From positions 1 through 50,031 of the forward strand of contig JBAPTR010000178.1 of the NCBI GenBank assembly GCA_049282265.1: 50,031 nt of DNA. Direction: 5' to 3'. Made by a program: the position numbers and the translations under genes. Below the pieces are notes generated by a model that did no database searches, had not been told where the DNA came from, and worked only from the letters and a program-made list of their open reading frames with translations. Of the stretch, positions 1 to 8,994 are shown piece by piece. The first letter of the stretch is position 1. The number at the start of each line of letters is the position of its first letter. The DNA comes from CAYUCJ01 sp049282265. Its GTDB lineage: Bacteria; Desulfobacterota; DSM-4660; Desulfatiglandales; Desulfatiglandaceae.

Positions 1-774
1 GGGAGCCAGGGAGAACCCATGTCCGCCCTCACCCGGATGGCACAGGGAAGGCACAAGAATATCAAGATCAAGGCCGGGGATATGGTGATTCTTTCTTCCA
101 AGTTCATTCCCGGAAACGAAAAGGCCATTACGGCCACTATCAACAGCCTCTACCGCATGGGAGCGGAGGTCGTTTATGAAAAGGTCTCCGCCATTCACAC
201 CTCGGGGCACGCCAACAAAGAAGAATTGAAACTCATGTTCAGCCTGGTCAAACCCAGGTTTTTTATCCCCATTCATGGCGAGTACCGCCACCTGGTCAAG
301 CACATTCAACTGGCCAGGGAGATGGGGATGCCGGCCGAACGCACGCTTCTTGCGGAGGACGGCGTTGAAATCTGTTTTCAAGACCGGGAAGGATACCTGG
401 GAGAACGTGTCCAGACCGGCCGCGTATTCGTGGATGGGAAAGGTGTGGGTGATATAGGCGATATAGTGCTCAGGGACCGCCGCAGACTCAGCGAACACGG
501 CATGGCCATCGTACTCCTGACGGTGGATGAAAAGACAGGAAATATCGTCTACGGGCCGGACATCATCTCCCGGGGGTTTGTCTTCGAAGACCAGGGTCGC
601 TTCATCCTGGAAGACGCCAAGTGCATCGTACTCGAGATCATGGAGGAGGCTCTCCCAGCCGCGCCGGTGGACTGGCCCGAGGTGGAGTCTGAAATCGAGA
701 AACGGTTGAAAAAATTCTTTTACAATGTTATTGAGCGGAGGCCGCTGATCCTCCCGCTGGTCGTCACGGTATGA
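1..774 (+). CDS. rnj: Ribonuclease J, C-terminal part (cut by window start)
   Basis: The frame is open from the first base, reading GSQGEPMSALTRMA, the conserved segment of RNase J between its metallo-beta-lactamase/beta-CASP core and C-terminal region. Next come the HTSGHA motif (about residue 61 counted from the first internal Met) and IPIHGEYRHL, both typical of the beta-CASP part of RNase J. RNase J is a zinc-dependent 5'-3' exo- and endoribonuclease in mRNA decay and rRNA maturation. About half of the usual 550 residues is missing because it lies before the window. The gene ends about 100 bp before ftsK on the same strand. The family is clear; paralogue numbering (J1 or J2) cannot be told. 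Confidence 0.9.
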   Translation, partial: GSQGEPMSALTRMAQGRHKNIKIKAGDMVILSSKFIPGNEKAITATINSLYRMGAEVVYEKVSAIHTSGHANKEELKLMFSLVKPRFFIPIHGEYRHLVKHIQLAREMGMPAERTLLAEDGVEICFQDREGYLGERVQTGRVFVDGKGVGDIGDIVLRDRRRLSEHGMAIVLLTVDEKTGNIVYGPDIISRGFVFEDQGRFILEDAKCIVLEIMEEALPAAPVDWPEVESEIEKRLKKFFYNVIERRPLILPLVVTV

Positions 775-879
775 GGCGGAACGCAGCCCGCTCTTTGCGT
801 CTTCGCGGTGATAAAGCATTGTGTAAGCAACTGCAATCATCCTAATCGCTCAGGCAAATAATATTCGTCGAGGAAGATA

Positions 880-3075
880 TTGACCAAGAAATCCGCCATA
901 AAGCCCGCTAAGGACCTGCAGCCCATTCGAAGAGAAATCCGTGGCATCATTTTCCTGCTTCTTGTGGTCCTGGTGACCGGCAGTCTCCTGACCTATCATC
1001 CTGCGGACAAGCTGTTGTGGAACGTGACCGGTTCCTTAGGCAAATCCCAGAATATCTTCGGCGCCGTCGGCGCCCACATTTCCGGCGGCCTCCTTTTCCT
1101 CATAGGTTTTTCTTCTTTCTGGCTGGCCATCATTTCGGCCGTTCTCGCACTCCTTTCATTCAAAGGGCTTCCCCTTTCCTCACCGGTGTTGAACGTTATC
1201 AGTTCAGGTGTGCTTATTTTGACCTTTTCAGGGCTTCTAAATGTTGAATTCCCGGAAACCCTGACTTTCAATGGAGGAAAAATCATTTCCGGCGGGCTGG
1301 TCGGACTCTATCTTGCCGGGTTTACCAGGAGCCTGTTCAATTACTACGGTGCCTTGATATGCTTTCTGACGCTGTTTGTCATCTCCTTCATGTTCTGCAC
1401 ACGGCTTTCCCTGGGCTGGTTTTTTTCGACACTTTATACCTGGGCATCGACGTTCTTCAGAAAGATTCGAACCCTGTCCCAGAAAAGACGTGAGCGGCGA
1501 AAAAGGGCACAGAAGACCAGGCGGGCCTTGGTCAGATCGAAACCCGCGCCAAAGGTAACCATTGTCGAGCATGCCCCGGAGGCCAAGAAAAAACCCGAGC
1601 AGAAGGCCTTTTCGTTTATGACAGTACCGGGGCAGTTCACGCTCCCTTCACTGGATCTGCTTGATGATCCACCCCCAGGCAAGAACAAGTCCGTGCAGAG
1701 GGAAAGCCTTGAAATGAACGCCAGGCGTCTGGAGAAAAAACTCGCGGACTTCGGCGTGCAGGGAGAGGTCGTTGAAATCCTCCCCGGACCGGTCATCACC
1801 ATGTACGAATTCAAGCCGGCTCCCGGGATCAAGATCAGCAAGGTGGCCTCTCTTTCAGATGACCTGGCCCTGACCCTCCGGGCCTCGAGCATCCGCATCG
1901 TCGCGCCCATCCCCGGGAAGGCCGCCATCGGCATCGAAATTCCCAACAACCAAAGGGAAATGGTCTATCTGAAGCAGATCCTTTCCAGTTCGGCCTATCA
2001 CGAGTCCAACCTGAAGCTTCCCATTGCACTGGGCAAGGATATCACCGGGGCCCCGGTGATCACCGATCTGAGCCGGATGCCACACCTCCTGGTAGCCGGC
2101 GCCACAGGAACGGGGAAGAGTGTTTCCATCAATACCATGATCAACAGCCTGCTCTTCAAGGTGTCTCCAGAGATGGTCAGATTCCTGATGATTGACCCCA
2201 AACGCATTGAACTGTCCATCTACCGTGACATTCCCCACCTCCTTCATCCCGTGGTCATCAAACCCAAAGAGGCTACCAAGGCGCTCCGGTGGGCCGTGCA
2301 GGAAATGGAGAGGCGCTATATGCTTCTTTCCGATGTGGGTGTAAGAAACATCGAGGCCTACAATCGCAAAGTCCAGAAGTACGCCAAGACTCCTCCTCCG
2401 GATGCCCGGGAACCGGGTAAAAAGCCCCTCCCCTATATCATCCTCATCATCGATGAACTGGCGGACCTCATGATGGTCTCTTCCCGGGAGGTCGAGGAGT
2501 CCATCACACGGCTGGCGCAGATGGCCCGGGCCGCCGGCATCCACCTCATTATAGCCACTCAACGGCCTTCCGTCGACGTCCTGACCGGGATTATCAAGGC
2601 CAATTTCCCCACGCGTATTTCCTTTCAGGTTTCCTCCAAGGTGGACTCCAGGACCATCCTCGACGGCATTGGCGCGGAACATCTCCTGGGAGATGGGGAT
2701 ATGCTCTTCATGCCCCCCGGCGTAGGCCGCATCATGCGCATCCATGGCGCATTTGTCTCTGAGGACGAAATCAAGAGCGTCACGGATTTTCTGCGGGCAC
2801 AACAAAAGCCGGAGTACGATGAAAGCATCCTTTCAGCTGCTCAGGAAGAAGCCGAAGGTGACGCTGAACTGGAAAAGGACGAGAAATACGACGAGGCCGT
2901 GGACATGGTTCTGAAGAGCGGCCAGGCCTCCATCTCCATGATCCAACGCAAACTGCGGGTGGGGTACAACCGGGCAGCGCGGATGATCGAAGTCATGGAG
3001 CGGGACGGTATCGTCGGACCTTCCGACGGCGTTCGCCCTCGGGAAGTCCGCGGAAGAAATGGGGAAATGATATGA
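880..3075 (+). CDS. ftsK: DNA translocase FtsK
   Basis: A 731-residue membrane-anchored ATPase that pumps chromosomal DNA through the closing septum and drives dimer resolution at dif. The N-terminal ~190 residues hold about four hydrophobic segments, followed by a short Arg/Lys-rich linker. The motor has Walker A GATGTGKS near residue 407 and Walker B LIIDELADL near residue 523. The last ~65 residues form the gamma winged helix (KSGQASISMIQRKL...) that reads KOPS sites. The linker is short compared with E. coli FtsK, as in many non-enteric bacteria. I take the TTG at 880 as start because GAGGAAG lies just ahead of it. The stop overlaps the lolA start by 4 bp, so the two are translationally coupled. 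Confidence 0.96.
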   Translation: MTKKSAIKPAKDLQPIRREIRGIIFLLLVVLVTGSLLTYHPADKLLWNVTGSLGKSQNIFGAVGAHISGGLLFLIGFSSFWLAIISAVLALLSFKGLPLSSPVLNVISSGVLILTFSGLLNVEFPETLTFNGGKIISGGLVGLYLAGFTRSLFNYYGALICFLTLFVISFMFCTRLSLGWFFSTLYTWASTFFRKIRTLSQKRRERRKRAQKTRRALVRSKPAPKVTIVEHAPEAKKKPEQKAFSFMTVPGQFTLPSLDLLDDPPPGKNKSVQRESLEMNARRLEKKLADFGVQGEVVEILPGPVITMYEFKPAPGIKISKVASLSDDLALTLRASSIRIVAPIPGKAAIGIEIPNNQREMVYLKQILSSSAYHESNLKLPIALGKDITGAPVITDLSRMPHLLVAGATGTGKSVSINTMINSLLFKVSPEMVRFLMIDPKRIELSIYRDIPHLLHPVVIKPKEATKALRWAVQEMERRYMLLSDVGVRNIEAYNRKVQKYAKTPPPDAREPGKKPLPYIILIIDELADLMMVSSREVEESITRLAQMARAAGIHLIIATQRPSVDVLTGIIKANFPTRISFQVSSKVDSRTILDGIGAEHLLGDGDMLFMPPGVGRIMRIHGAFVSEDEIKSVTDFLRAQQKPEYDESILSAAQEEAEGDAELEKDEKYDEAVDMVLKSGQASISMIQRKLRVGYNRAARMIEVMERDGIVGPSDGVRPREVRGRNGEMI

Positions 3076-3740
3076 GCCGGCGCTCACCTTTTATTGCCAT
3101 CGCATTGCTTTTGTGTTTCACGTCCCCTGCCTCAGCCCGGCAGGATGTGGGTACGCTGATCACCAAAATGCAGGAAAAATATGGGGGCCTCAAGGGAGCC
3201 AGCGCCCCTTATACCCGCGAAGTCATCAGCCGCTCCATGGTCATGATGGGGGGGAAGGTGAGCGGCGACCTGGCATCCGGCCGGCTGTTTTTCCAGGCAC
3301 CCCATTTCATGCGCATGGACCAGGAGGAACCCACTCATGAAACCCTGGTCACAGACGGGCATACCCTCTGGTGGTATCTACCGGACAAGAAAACTGCATA
3401 CAAATACCCAGCCGAAAAATTCGGTAAGGAACTGAACCTCCTGGGAGACCTTTTCCAGGGCCTCAAAGGCGTGGAAAAGCGTTTTCAGATCACCCTGCTG
3501 GAACCTGGCAAAGCAAATACTTTCAGATTGAAGCTCACCCCCACCCCCGCCTGGGAACAGGTTGATCACCTGGTACTCGGCCTGTCCCGGTCCTTTGACA
3601 TCCAGCTCCTGGAGATCCACAACCTTCTTGGAAGCGTCACGCGTTTTACCATCAAAGACCTTAAGCCGGCAGGTCCATTTAAACAGGGGTTTTTCAAGCT
3701 GCAGGTACCCGAAGACGTGAAGGTGATTGAAGAAGATTAA
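3072..3740 (+). CDS. lolA: LolA-like outer-membrane lipoprotein carrier protein
   Basis: A 222-residue periplasmic protein. It starts with a signal peptide (MSRRSPFIAIALLLCF..., cleavage likely after ASA), followed by the LolA beta-fold features: a long amphipathic start, TDGHTLWWYLPD and a C-terminal FKLQVPEDVKV strand. LolA accepts lipoproteins from the LolCDE transporter and carries them across the periplasm to the outer membrane. The start codon overlaps the end of ftsK (ATGA). The ftsK-lolA order is common in proteobacteria and supports the call. It is the last core gene before the catabolic island; 40 bp separate it from the next gene. Confidence 0.88.
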   Translation: MSRRSPFIAIALLLCFTSPASARQDVGTLITKMQEKYGGLKGASAPYTREVISRSMVMMGGKVSGDLASGRLFFQAPHFMRMDQEEPTHETLVTDGHTLWWYLPDKKTAYKYPAEKFGKELNLLGDLFQGLKGVEKRFQITLLEPGKANTFRLKLTPTPAWEQVDHLVLGLSRSFDIQLLEIHNLLGSVTRFTIKDLKPAGPFKQGFFKLQVPEDVKVIEED

Positions 3741-3780
3741 CCCTTACTAACCCAAGACATTTGCACCCTAAGTTGCAGCC

Positions 3781-5535
3781 ATGAGACTATCAAGACACAC
3801 TGGGAAAACGCTCAGAGAGATACCGAACAACGCCCAGACGGAAGCATATCGACTTATGCTCCGAGGAGGATATATCAGGCAAGTATCTGCCGGCATCTAT
3901 GCCTACATGCCATTTCTCCTTCGTTCTTTGAACAAGCTTTCCCATATTATTAGACAGGAGATGATCACAGCCGATTTTGAGGAATTCTTGCTGCCCCTCC
4001 TTCAGCCCGAGTCTCTCTTCACAAAATCTGAAACACCTTCCTCGTATGATACCGTCGAGGGTATCTTCGAGTTTAAGGATTCCAGAGGAAGCAGACTCTG
4101 TCTGGGCCAGTCTTATACGAACCTCGTCGCTGATCTCGTCGGCAAAGAGATATCGTCTTACAAACAATTACCAAAGAGAATTTTTCAGATTGGTACAAAG
4201 GTCCATGACGAAAACCGACCCCGTTTTGGTCTGATCAGGGCAAAAGAATTCATTGCCGCTGATGCATATAGTTTTGACATAAACGAAACCGAAGAGGATG
4301 CTTCATATTCTCAAGTATGTAATGTTTACCAGCGCATACTTGACCGGATTGGTGTCGAATACAGATTTGTGGAAGCTGATGTGGAATCATCTCGTGACGG
4401 CGGATGCCATGAGTTCATCATATCGGCCGACGCCGGCGAAAAGATATTTCTTCACTGCGATACCTGCAATTATGCGGCAACCCGAGAAACAGCAGAATCA
4501 CGTCTCAAGATTTATCCCCAGGACCACACTGAAAATCCAATGGAAACGCAAGAGGTCTATGGGAAAGGATTGATAGGCGTTGAACCTCTGGCAGAGTTCC
4601 TGAACATACCGGTATGGAAGACCACCAAAACACTGCTTTTCCAAGCTGATGACAGAGTAGTGGCGGTTATGGTGCGTGGAGACTGTGGGGTCAATGAAAC
4701 CAAGGTTAGAAAATATCTGGGTTGTATGACACTCACTCTTGCCACGCCTGCAATTATAAAGGAACTTACCGATGCAGAAGTCGGATATGCAGGTCCTATC
4801 GGCCTCCCCCAAGAGGTTATGGTAATTGCCGATCGTTACACCAATAACAGGGTCAATTTTGAGTGTGGTGCCAATCGAACGGATTACCATATTATGAATG
4901 CAAACTTCGGGCGCGATTTTCCCCTGCCTGTGTTCGGCGATTTCAAGCTCGCCAAGAGAGGAGAGTTTTGCCCTCGATGCGAAAAAGGCATCTTAGAGGA
5001 AGAGCGTGGCATCTCCGTTGCGCGCCTCGTCATGGAGCAACCAGGCGACTTGGGAAACGGTCAAATCCACCCTACTTACATCGATAGCCAGGGAAATTTT
5101 CAGCCTCTCATGACGGGACATTACACCATCGGAATCAGTAGGATGGCTGCTGCTATTGTTGAACAGAGCCATGATGAGTCCGGAATTATTTGGCCTCCGG
5201 CGGTGGCCCCCTTTCAGGGCCACCTGATTGCCCTGAACCTTGAAAATCAGGAGGTAAGAAATGAGGCCGAGCGTCTGTATCAGAGGCTGCTGGATGATCA
5301 TGTGGAAATTCTATTTGATGACAGAGATATGCGCGCGGGAGAAAAATTTGAGGATGCGGACCTCCTTGGGATTCCAATACGTTTGACTCTCAGCAAGCGT
5401 ACAATCAGGGTGGGAAAAATCGAGACAAAATTTCGAGACAGGAAGGAAACGAACCTACGGACATACGAGGAAATCTTGAACATTTTTCAATCATGCGAGC
5501 GACAAAAAGGGAACGAGAAGCATACGATCAAATAG
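3781..5535 (+). CDS. Prolyl-tRNA synthetase-like protein with an altered active site
   Basis: 584 residues with the full architecture of bacterial ProRS: class II catalytic core (about 1-225 and 385-465), INS editing domain (about 230-385) and anticodon-binding domain (about 470-570). Long stretches match ProRS (SSYKQLP, NRPRFGLIRAKEF, WPPAVAPF). The proline and ATP pocket is rewritten: PTHEE is QSYTN (110-114), the motif 2 FRDE is VHDE (141-144, invariant Arg replaced by His142), GGSxSHEF is RDGGCHEF, the GHIFxLGTKYS stretch after RGI is lost (RGISVARLVMEQ), and MGCYGIG is MTGHYTIG (Cys replaced by His447). The editing domain keeps its TTKTLL lysine (Lys283) and a GAN motif. It stands directly ahead of the glycyl radical genes. 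It could be a paralogue with another substrate (for instance hydroxyproline), a trans-editing factor, or a divergent housekeeping ProRS. No clear ribosome site precedes the ATG. Confidence 0.85.
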   Translation: MRLSRHTGKTLREIPNNAQTEAYRLMLRGGYIRQVSAGIYAYMPFLLRSLNKLSHIIRQEMITADFEEFLLPLLQPESLFTKSETPSSYDTVEGIFEFKDSRGSRLCLGQSYTNLVADLVGKEISSYKQLPKRIFQIGTKVHDENRPRFGLIRAKEFIAADAYSFDINETEEDASYSQVCNVYQRILDRIGVEYRFVEADVESSRDGGCHEFIISADAGEKIFLHCDTCNYAATRETAESRLKIYPQDHTENPMETQEVYGKGLIGVEPLAEFLNIPVWKTTKTLLFQADDRVVAVMVRGDCGVNETKVRKYLGCMTLTLATPAIIKELTDAEVGYAGPIGLPQEVMVIADRYTNNRVNFECGANRTDYHIMNANFGRDFPLPVFGDFKLAKRGEFCPRCEKGILEEERGISVARLVMEQPGDLGNGQIHPTYIDSQGNFQPLMTGHYTIGISRMAAAIVEQSHDESGIIWPPAVAPFQGHLIALNLENQEVRNEAERLYQRLLDDHVEILFDDRDMRAGEKFEDADLLGIPIRLTLSKRTIRVGKIETKFRDRKETNLRTYEEILNIFQSCERQKGNEKHTIK

Positions 5536-5571
5536 CCTGGAATAAGCCGGATTACGCAAGGCCCTTCGGAT

Positions 5572-6483
5572 ATGAACGGTGATAAAGGAATCATTTTCAA
5601 CATTAAGAAATACGCAATTCATGACGGCCCGGGGATCAGAACAACTGTTTTTCTGAAAGGATGTCCCCTCTCCTGTCGGTGGTGTCATAACCCCGAGGGT
5701 ATCTCCAGCGACCCGCACTTGGTCTATCGCGGGGATTTGTGCATCGGGTGTGGTGAATGCGTGGCTGCTTGCCCGAATGATGCCCTTACCCTCACACCTG
5801 AAGGAATTGAAACTGATTCTGCTCTCTGCAAACAGTGCGGAATTTGTGCAGTGGTTTGTCCGGCCGAGGCACGAGAATTTGTAGGAATAACCGAAGAAAC
5901 TTCGCGGGTACTGGCGTTAATTGAAAAAGATATCCCATTTTTTGACGAGTCCGGTGGCGGAGTGACTTTTTCGGGAGGTGAACCACTCCTTCAACCTGAA
6001 TTTCTTTTGCAACTCCTCGAGGCCTGTGGAAATAAAGGAATCCATCGCACAGTAGACACTTCGGGATATGCAGACACGGATACCCTCATGGCTGTTGCGG
6101 AAAAGACAGATCTCTTTCTTTTTGACCTGAAGCTCATGGATCCTGAAAAACACAGGTGCTTTACGGGCGTCTCAAACAAAAGAATCCTTTCAAATCTCAT
6201 TCATCTGGGAACAAAAGGGGTTCCTCTTTCTATCCGCATTCCGTTGATCCCCGGGATTAATGACGATGAAAGGAATATCGAACAGACAAGGGTTTTTATT
6301 GAAAAGCTTCCGAATATCCGTGATATTCATATTCTGCCGTACCATGATTCAGCCCGGAATAAATATGACAAACTTGGCCTGAACTATCCGTTCAGCGGGC
6401 TTGAAACTCCCGACGAATCTCATATGGGCTCCATATCAGAGAGATTCGAAAAAGCAGGACTTGTAATAAAGATAGGAGGGTAA
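5572..6483 (+). CDS. Glycyl radical enzyme activating enzyme (HypE-like)
   Basis: A 303-residue radical SAM activase that abstracts a hydrogen from the C-terminal glycine of the partner enzyme encoded just downstream. The radical SAM motif is CPLSCRWC (Cys31, Cys35, Cys38), preceded by the typical HDGPGIRT. Two ferredoxin-like Cys motifs follow (CIGCGECVAAC at 57-67 and CKQCGICAVVC at 86-96), the extra-cluster insert found in activases of the glycerol/choline/hydroxyproline dehydratase group but absent from PflA. TFSGGEPL is the SAM-binding GGE motif. Only 5 bp separate it from the glycyl radical enzyme, so they are one transcript. The assignment to HypE rather than another activase rests on the partner and neighbours. 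Confidence 0.9.
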   Translation: MNGDKGIIFNIKKYAIHDGPGIRTTVFLKGCPLSCRWCHNPEGISSDPHLVYRGDLCIGCGECVAACPNDALTLTPEGIETDSALCKQCGICAVVCPAEAREFVGITEETSRVLALIEKDIPFFDESGGGVTFSGGEPLLQPEFLLQLLEACGNKGIHRTVDTSGYADTDTLMAVAEKTDLFLFDLKLMDPEKHRCFTGVSNKRILSNLIHLGTKGVPLSIRIPLIPGINDDERNIEQTRVFIEKLPNIRDIHILPYHDSARNKYDKLGLNYPFSGLETPDESHMGSISERFEKAGLVIKIGG

Positions 6484-6488
6484 CCACC

Positions 6489-8849
6489 TTGAATACCAGA
6501 ATAGAAAAACTGAGGAAGGCAAGTTTTGAGGCCGAACCGTACATATCCATTGAAAGAGCACTCCTTGAGACCGAATTTTACAAAGAAAACATCGGCAAGT
6601 ATTCGACCCCTGTTCTGCGTGCCCTTACCTTTAGGCATCTTTGTCAGCACAAGGCTATCTATATTGGAAATGATGAGTTGATCGTTGGTGAGCGTGGGCC
6701 TTTTCCAAAGGCTGTTCCCACATTTCCGGAACTGACTTGCCACACGGCGAAGGACTTCAGGATTTTGAACAGCAGACTTATGACGAGATATAAGATCCCT
6801 GAAGAAGACATCAAGACCTATGAGGAAAAAGTCATTCCATTCTGGAAAGAAAGGTCAATGCGTGACCGCATTTTTCAGCATGTCCCCGATGCCTGGGAAT
6901 CCGCTTACCGTTCAGGTCTCTTCACCGAGTTCATGGAACAGCGTGCCCCTGGTCATACTGCGCTTGACGGTACCATTTATCGAAAAGGCATGCTTGATTT
7001 TAAGAGAGAAATTGCCGAGAGTCTCTCCTCCCTCGACTTCCTGACAGATTCGGAAGCCTCCAACAAGGCGGAGGAACTGAGAGCCATGGACATCGCCTGC
7101 GATGCAGCTATCCTATTTGCAGAGCGTCATGCCGATCTGGCGGAAAAAATAGCGGCTGATGAAGAAGACCTCACAAGAAAAACGGAACTGAAAAGAATTG
7201 CAGCAATCTGTCGATGGGTCCCTGCCAATGCGCCAAGAGACCTCTGGGAGGCCCTGCAAATGTACTGGTTTGTGCACCTTGGCACCATTTCTGAATTGAA
7301 CGGATGGGATGCCATGAATCCGGGACATCTGGATCAGTATCTCTTTCCGTTTTACAAAAACGGCTTGGAAAAAGGCTCCATCGATCGGGAAAAAGCCAAA
7401 GAACTCATTAGCTGCTTTTGGATTAAAGTGAACAACCATCCTGCGCCTCCCAAGGTCGGTGTGACCGCTGCAGAAAGCGGCACATACAACGATTTCACGA
7501 ACATCAATCTGGGAGGCCTCTTACCCGATGGTTCTGATGCGGTGAATGAACTTTCTTACCTGATTCTTGAGGTTATTGATGAGTTGCATCTGCTTCAACC
7601 CCAAAGCAATGTGCAGATCAGCAACAAAACCCCCAATCAGTTTCTCAAGGCTGCCTGTCGCGTCATCAGGAAGGGGTATGGGTATCCTTCGGTTTTTAAC
7701 GCAGATGAGGTTATCATGGAGCAGGTACGCGTGGGGAAAACCGTGGAAGATGCCCGTGAGGGGGGGTGCAGCGGGTGCATTGAGACCGGCGCATTTGGAA
7801 AGGAAGCCTATCTTCTGACCGGGTACCTGAATGTTCCGAAGATACTGGAACTCACCCTCAACAACGGTGTTGACCCTCTGCGTGGCGAGGTCGTCGGGAT
7901 TCAGGCCGGAGACCCACGGTCATTTGAGACCTTCGATGAGCTCTACGCAGCCTTTGAAAGACAACTTGCATACATTATTGACCTGAAACTTCGGGTCAAT
8001 AATTATATCGAAAGGGCATTTGCCGAAAACGCCCCCGCACCCTTTCTGTCGGTGGTGATTGCTGACTGCATAGCCAAAGGCAAAGACTACTATGACGGCG
8101 GGCCGAGGTACAACACCAACTACATTCAATGCTGCGGCATAGGGACTGTAACAGATAGCCTGTCGGCCATCAAGAAACATGTATTTGAAGACAAAGCCGT
8201 CACCATGGATCACCTCTTGAACGTCCTCTCCAACAATTTCAAAGGAGAAGAGGCCCTGCGACTCAGGCTGAAGAACAAGACTCCTTTTTTTGGAAACGAC
8301 GATGAGAGTGCCGACCGCATCATGCAGCGGGTATACGGATCCCTGTTCAAGGAGATTGATGGTAAACCCAATACCAAAAATGGCCGGTATCATCTCAACA
8401 TGCTTTCCACAACGTGCCATGTCTATTTCGGGAAAAAACTTGGGGCTTCGGCAAATGGGAGATTCTCAGGATTGCCTGAATCGGACGGGACATCACCTTC
8501 CCAGGGAGCTGATCGCAACGGACCTACGGCAGTAATCAAGTCATTGGGGAAAATGGACCAAATGAAATCAGGAGGAACCCTTCTCAATCAGCGCTTTCTG
8601 CCAAGCGTTCTGGAAAAAGATGAAGATCTTGATAAGCTGGCGCAGCTCATTCGGACCTATTTCAAACTCAATGGGCACCATATCCAGTTTAATATTGTAG
8701 ATACCAAGACCCTCCGCAATGCCCAAGCGAACCCGGAAGAGTACCGTGATTTACTGGTTCGGGTGGCAGGTTATAGTGATTATTTCGTGGATCTGGACAT
8801 AAATCATCAGGAGGAAATTATCAGCAGGAACGAACACCGGGAGTTCTAA
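6489..8849 (+). CDS. Glycyl radical enzyme, HypD/HplG-type hydroxyproline dehydratase or lyase
   Basis: 786 residues with both hallmarks of the family: the thiyl cysteine in GGCSGCIETG (Cys430, with base Glu432 two residues on) and the C-terminal glycyl loop RVAGYSDYF (Gly761). The CxE arrangement marks the 1,2-eliminase branch, not formate acetyltransferase (which has CC). Length and the ETGAFGKEAYLLTGYLNVPK stretch after the Cys resemble trans-4-hydroxy-L-proline dehydratase HypD, which forms pyrroline-5-carboxylate. HplG, a trans-4-hydroxy-D-proline C-N lyase, is a close alternative. The surrounding epimerases, ProC-like reductase and D-hydroxyproline dehydrogenase genes support a hydroxyproline substrate. 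I chose the TTG start because AGGAGGG lies 7-8 bases ahead. Confidence 0.85.
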   Translation: MNTRIEKLRKASFEAEPYISIERALLETEFYKENIGKYSTPVLRALTFRHLCQHKAIYIGNDELIVGERGPFPKAVPTFPELTCHTAKDFRILNSRLMTRYKIPEEDIKTYEEKVIPFWKERSMRDRIFQHVPDAWESAYRSGLFTEFMEQRAPGHTALDGTIYRKGMLDFKREIAESLSSLDFLTDSEASNKAEELRAMDIACDAAILFAERHADLAEKIAADEEDLTRKTELKRIAAICRWVPANAPRDLWEALQMYWFVHLGTISELNGWDAMNPGHLDQYLFPFYKNGLEKGSIDREKAKELISCFWIKVNNHPAPPKVGVTAAESGTYNDFTNINLGGLLPDGSDAVNELSYLILEVIDELHLLQPQSNVQISNKTPNQFLKAACRVIRKGYGYPSVFNADEVIMEQVRVGKTVEDAREGGCSGCIETGAFGKEAYLLTGYLNVPKILELTLNNGVDPLRGEVVGIQAGDPRSFETFDELYAAFERQLAYIIDLKLRVNNYIERAFAENAPAPFLSVVIADCIAKGKDYYDGGPRYNTNYIQCCGIGTVTDSLSAIKKHVFEDKAVTMDHLLNVLSNNFKGEEALRLRLKNKTPFFGNDDESADRIMQRVYGSLFKEIDGKPNTKNGRYHLNMLSTTCHVYFGKKLGASANGRFSGLPESDGTSPSQGADRNGPTAVIKSLGKMDQMKSGGTLLNQRFLPSVLEKDEDLDKLAQLIRTYFKLNGHHIQFNIVDTKTLRNAQANPEEYRDLLVRVAGYSDYFVDLDINHQEEIISRNEHREF

Positions 8850-8994
8850 CAATTCTTTGCGATTAAGAAGTGCTCCCCGATTCAGGCGGAGACTTCTCGG
8901 CACACGTGCTCAGGCACCCCGTTGGCCGGGCACGAAAGGACCTGTTTCAGTGTAAAACGGTTGCGCCATCGGGTTCAACAATGGATGGGAAGAT

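Noticed and set aside
1855..2805. Open frame of about 316 codons on the minus strand opposite ftsK
   Set aside because: It lies wholly inside the well-supported ftsK gene, has no family features, and arises from codon bias on the coding strand.
6489..8849. Formate acetyltransferase (PFL) as identity of the glycyl radical enzyme
   Set aside because: PFL has two adjacent Cys at the active site; here there is a CxE arrangement typical of eliminases, and the activase has the extra Cys motifs absent from PflA.
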